This document shows positions 16,325 to 18,710 of a DNA stretch of 18,710 nucleotides, piece after piece. Under the pieces are notes generated by a model. It did no database searches and was not told the origin of the DNA. It worked only from the letters and a program-made list of their open reading frames with translations. Numbering within the stretch: the first letter of the stretch is position 1; each line of letters opens with the position of its first letter. The stretch comes from Wenzhouxiangella sp. (GTDB lineage: Bacteria; Pseudomonadota; Gammaproteobacteria; Xanthomonadales; Wenzhouxiangellaceae), in NCBI GenBank assembly GCA_007127425.1, contig SKZJ01000063.1, positions 1 through 18,710 of the forward strand, in the 5' to 3' direction. The position numbers were made by a program, and so were the translations under genes.

Positions 16325-16334
16325 TTATCGCCAT
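16260..16334 (-). CDS. Possible 24-residue leader ORF overlapping the gshA start
   Basis: ATG at 16334 has GGAG 5 bases upstream (plus-strand 16340-16343), the best ribosome binding site in the region. It reads [20 protein letters not shown] then YRQT and stops at 16260-16262, in a different frame from gshA. It could be a translated leader feeding ribosomes to the weak TTG start, or a sign that the true gshA start is shifted by an indel. Confidence 0.35.
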   Translation of the reverse strand: MAIIAVHSIGPEDLEPEFHPYRQT

Positions 16335-16396
16335 TTTGTCTCCAGGTTGCATGATGAAGATCAATCACGGGATGAATCGCCGGCTTTGCCGGTCGG

Positions 16397-16402
16397 TGTC
16401 AA
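16397..16402 (-). promoter_or_regulatory. Consensus -35 hexamer, possible gshA promoter
   Basis: On the minus strand TTGACA matches the sigma-70 -35 exactly. No convincing -10 lies 16-18 bases downstream (CGATTC/GATTCA). A CCGGC-TTT-GCCGG hairpin (16380-16392) occupies the spacer. The gap 16325-16525 between gshA and oppA must hold both divergent promoters; I see nothing else firm in it. Confidence 0.3.
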
Positions 16403-16490
16403 CCGATAGGCAAGCAGGTGATCGCCGGGCTGTATTACCATGACGGTCTGCCCCGGTTATCCTGCGGCCCAAGGCCCGGAAAACAACGCC

Positions 16491-16529
16491 ATGCAAGCGC
16501 TCGGATTACATCGCTGGTTGCTCGAATGA
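16491..16529 (+). CDS. Possible 12-codon leader ORF coupled to oppA
   Basis: ATG at 16491 opens MQALGLHRWLLE and stops with TGA at 16527-16529, overlapping the oppA ATG as ATGA. The oppA start itself has no recognisable Shine-Dalgarno, so coupled initiation would explain how it is read. There is no conservation evidence. Confidence 0.25.
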   Translation: MQALGLHRWLLE

Positions 16530-18253
16530 GGCACGGTTCACTTGTCGTGCTCCTGATCTTTGTGCTCGCCGCCTGCGGCGCGCCGGATCCGGACGGCGAA
16601 GTCCCGAGTACGCCGCGGTTGCCGGTGCCGGTTGAAGTGACGCTCGATGAGGATGGCCGGCCCTTGCCGGAAGTGCTGGCCGAGGAGCAGGTGCTCTACC
16701 GCGGCAATGGCGAGGAGCCCCAGACCCTGGACCCGCACCTGGCCGAGGGCGTACCCACGGCCAATATCCTGCGCGACCTGTTCGAGGGACTGACGACCAC
16801 CGCGCCGGACGGGCGAGTGGTGCCGGGCGCGGCCATCCACTGGGATATCAGCCGTGACGGCCTGACCTACACCTTCTTCCTCGATCCCGACGGCCGCTGG
16901 TCCAACGGCGAGCCGGTCACGGCCCACGATTTCGTCTGGTCCTGGCGGCGCGTGGTCGACCCGACCACCGGTGCCGCCTACGGTCGCATGCTCGCGCCGG
17001 TGGTCAACGCCGAAGCCATCTTCTCCGGCGAGCTGGAGCCGGAAGCGCTGGGGGTGGAAGCGCTCAGCGATACGACGTTCCAGGTGCGGTTGGTCGATCC
17101 GACCCCCTATTTTCTCGGCTTGTTGACCCATCCGACCACTCACCCCGTCTATCGCCCCTCACTGGAAGAGCACGGCTCGATCCATGTGCGTCCCGGCAAC
17201 CTGGTATCCAACGGTGCCTACCGCCTGGTGGACTGGCAGGTGCGCTCGCGCATCGTGCTGGAAAAGAACGAGCATTTTCGCGATGCCGACAATGTCGTTA
17301 TCGAGGAAGTCGTGTTCTACCCCTTCGAGGACGAGAACACGGAGTTCAACCGCTTTCGGGCCGGTGACCTGCACTGGACCTACCAGGTGCCGTCGGCACA
17401 GTTTTCCTGGCTGAAGAAAAACATGGACGAGGCACTGCAGATCTCGCCCTGGTTCGGCACCTACTTTTTCTCCTTCAACCTGACCCGTGAGCCGTTCGAG
17501 GGCAACCTGGCGTTACGGCAGGCGCTGAACCTGGCCATCGATCGCCAGATCATCACCGAGCGGGTGAGCCGCTTCGGCGAGATGCCGACGTTCAACCTGG
17601 TGCCGCCGGGTTTGCCGGGCTACGAACCGCCGGAGCCGGAATACGCCGGCTGGACGCAGGATGAGCGCGAGGAAGAGGCGCGCCGACTCTACCGCCAGGC
17701 CGGCTACTCCGAGTCGCAGCCATTGACCGTGGAGTTGCGCTACAACACGTCGGAAAACCACCGCAAGATCGCCATCGCGATTGCCGCGATGTGGAAGCAG
17801 ACGCTGGGCGTGCGCACGCGCCTGGTCAACGAGGAATTCCGGGTGTTCCTTCAAAACCGCGCGCAGCGCCGCGTGACCCAGGCTTTTCGCGCCGGCTGGA
17901 TCGGTGACTACATGGACGCCTTCACCTTCCTCGAACTTTTCCATTCGGGCCACGGCCGCAACGATGCCGGCTACAACAACCCGCGCTACGATCGCCTGCT
18001 AGAACGTATCGCGTCCGAACGCATCCCGGCCAGGCGCCGCAACCTGATGGTCGAGGCCGAGCGCATGCTGCTCGAAGACCAGGTCGTGCTGCCGGTGTTC
18101 ATCTACATGACCCGCCGCCTGATCGACCCGCGCCTGCAGGGCTGGGAAGAAAACATCATGGACTACCACCTGACGCGCTATATGTACCTGGTGAGGACCC
18201 GCGAGGCCCTGGCAGAAGAGGGCGCTGAGGAGTCCGCGGAGGAAGAGGCATGA
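16526..18253 (+). CDS. oppA: Oligopeptide ABC transporter, substrate-binding lipoprotein
   Basis: 575 residues from the ATG at 16526. This start puts a lipoprotein signal (MRHGSLVVLLIFVLAAC) at the N-terminus with the lipobox Cys at residue 17; the GTG at 16418 would bury it at residue 37 and beyond. The mature protein has the SBP_bac_5 pattern: YRGNGEEPQTLDPHLAEG, LFEGLTTTAPDGRVVPGAA, YTFFLDPDGRWSNGEPVTAHDFVWSWRR, SNGAYRLVDW, and LALRQALNLAIDRQ. It captures peptides at the membrane face and delivers them to the OppBC permease, whose first gene follows. The C-terminal tail is Glu/Ala-rich (EALAEEGAEESAEEEA). It is separated from oppB by 157 bases containing a large inverted repeat. Confidence 0.93.
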   Translation: MRHGSLVVLLIFVLAACGAPDPDGEVPSTPRLPVPVEVTLDEDGRPLPEVLAEEQVLYRGNGEEPQTLDPHLAEGVPTANILRDLFEGLTTTAPDGRVVPGAAIHWDISRDGLTYTFFLDPDGRWSNGEPVTAHDFVWSWRRVVDPTTGAAYGRMLAPVVNAEAIFSGELEPEALGVEALSDTTFQVRLVDPTPYFLGLLTHPTTHPVYRPSLEEHGSIHVRPGNLVSNGAYRLVDWQVRSRIVLEKNEHFRDADNVVIEEVVFYPFEDENTEFNRFRAGDLHWTYQVPSAQFSWLKKNMDEALQISPWFGTYFFSFNLTREPFEGNLALRQALNLAIDRQIITERVSRFGEMPTFNLVPPGLPGYEPPEPEYAGWTQDEREEEARRLYRQAGYSESQPLTVELRYNTSENHRKIAIAIAAMWKQTLGVRTRLVNEEFRVFLQNRAQRRVTQAFRAGWIGDYMDAFTFLELFHSGHGRNDAGYNNPRYDRLLERIASERIPARRRNLMVEAERMLLEDQVVLPVFIYMTRRLIDPRLQGWEENIMDYHLTRYMYLVRTREALAEEGAEESAEEEA

Positions 18254-18259
18254 ATGGGC

Positions 18260-18380
18260 GAAATTCGAAACTCGAAATTCGAAATCCGAAACGGAATGCG
18301 GAAACTGTTAGTGCGGTTACGGTTTTTGTGCTTGGGTTTTCGGATTTGTGTCGAATTTGGTGCTTCGAATTTGGTGCTTC
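18260..18380. repeat. Imperfect inverted repeat of AAATTCGAA-type units between oppA and oppB
   Basis: The left arm (18260-18292) reads AAATTCGAA twice then AAATCCGAAA (18282-18291). The right arm (18336-18380) has TTTCGGATTT (18338-18347), the exact complement of the last unit, then CGAATTTGG twice separated by TGCTT. The loop is about 45 bases. The arms differ by small insertions. Architecture resembles the TGAAAGG arrays, but the sequence is different. It leaves the oppA stop (18251-18253) and the oppB start (18411) intact. Confidence 0.8.
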
Positions 18381-18410
18381 CGATACGGGCTGTCTGAGGT
18401 TGCCGGCGTA

Positions 18411-18710
18411 ATGCTTCGATACTCCCTTCGCCGCCTCGCCTCCGCCATCCCTACGCTGTTTCTGCTGATTACGGTGGCGTTTTTTCTGATTCGCATTGCG
18501 CCCGGTGGGCCGTTCGACTCGGAGCGGGCCCTGCCGCCGGAGATCGAGGCCAACCTCGCGGCCAAGTATCATCTCGACGAGCCCCTGGTGTTTCAGTATG
18601 GGCGTTACATGTGGCAGATTGCGCGGCTGGATTTCGGGCCCTCGTTCCACTACCGCGACTGGAGTGTCAATGACCTGATCCTGCAGGGGGCGCCGGTCTC
18701 GTTCACGCTG
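18411..18710 (+). CDS. oppB: Oligopeptide ABC transporter permease, N-terminal 100 residues
   Basis: The frame is open from ATG 18411 to the right edge with no stop (100 codons). It begins [20 protein letters not shown] then [15 protein letters not shown], the classic N-terminal TM helix and RxxPGGPF motif of OppB/DppB permeases, followed by [39 protein letters not shown] and the start of a second TM. A weak GAGG (18396-18399) lies 11 bases upstream. It partners with oppA to import peptides across the inner membrane. Confidence 0.93.
   Translation, partial: MLRYSLRRLASAIPTLFLLITVAFFLIRIAPGGPFDSERALPPEIEANLAAKYHLDEPLVFQYGRYMWQIARLDFGPSFHYRDWSVNDLILQGAPVSFTL

Noticed and set aside
18156..18650. 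164-codon minus-strand ORF across the oppA-oppB gap
   Set aside because: It runs through the end of oppA, the inverted repeat and the start of oppB; it is repeat-derived and has no domain.

Overview
The window is high-GC, gene-dense DNA from a gammaproteobacterium, most like the Xanthomonadales/Wenzhouxiangella side of the class. This rests on gene order and protein types, not on a database search. The order rpmB-rpmG ... radC-coaBC-dut-phosphomannomutase is the conserved gammaproteobacterial dfp/dut neighbourhood (also in Pseudomonas, from memory). The glutamate-cysteine ligase is the plant/proteobacterial GCS2 type, and the phosphomannomutase homologue carries a membrane-anchored N-terminal extension.

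Layout, left to right. (1) 1-1607: 3' part of a tricorn-like S41 protease, open at the left edge. (2) 1705-2340: a multi-pass membrane protein of unknown function. (3) 2373-5663: a cobalamin riboswitch, a hairpin that can hide the nrdA ribosome binding site, then overlapping nrdA and nrdB (class I ribonucleotide reductase; neither subunit has an ATP-cone). (4) 5795-6277: an exported DUF3016 protein. (5) 6335-7672, minus strand: a PA2779-like membrane protein followed by a PA2778-like C39/TPR lipoprotein peptidase. (6) 7782-8323: promoter, rpmB, rpmG and a rho-independent terminator. (7) 8341-8821: a minus-strand four-helix-bundle (23S rRNA intervening-sequence type) gene flanked by inverted arrays of a 7-bp unit. 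(8) 8822-9496, minus: radC. (9) 9613-14860: coaBC, dut, a 1010-residue membrane-anchored phosphomannomutase homologue and rluE, very tightly packed. (10) 14850-14939: an inverted array of the same 7-bp family with no gene inside, at the convergent ends of rluE and gshA. (11) 14942-16324, minus: gshA. (12) 16526-18710: oppA and the start of oppB, separated by another large imperfect inverted repeat of different sequence.

The points most worth a second look are: the B12 riboswitch on a class I reductase, which implies a B12-dependent class II reductase elsewhere in the genome; the phosphomannomutase homologue, which keeps its catalytic serine and metal aspartates but has lost most other active-site residues and is joined to a two-TM periplasmic domain through a very long acidic linker; and the family of inverted short-repeat hairpins, one of which encloses a four-helix-bundle protein gene while another is empty. 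Most remaining genes are ordinary housekeeping functions: nucleotide and coenzyme A synthesis, ribosomal proteins, rRNA modification, glutathione synthesis and peptide uptake.
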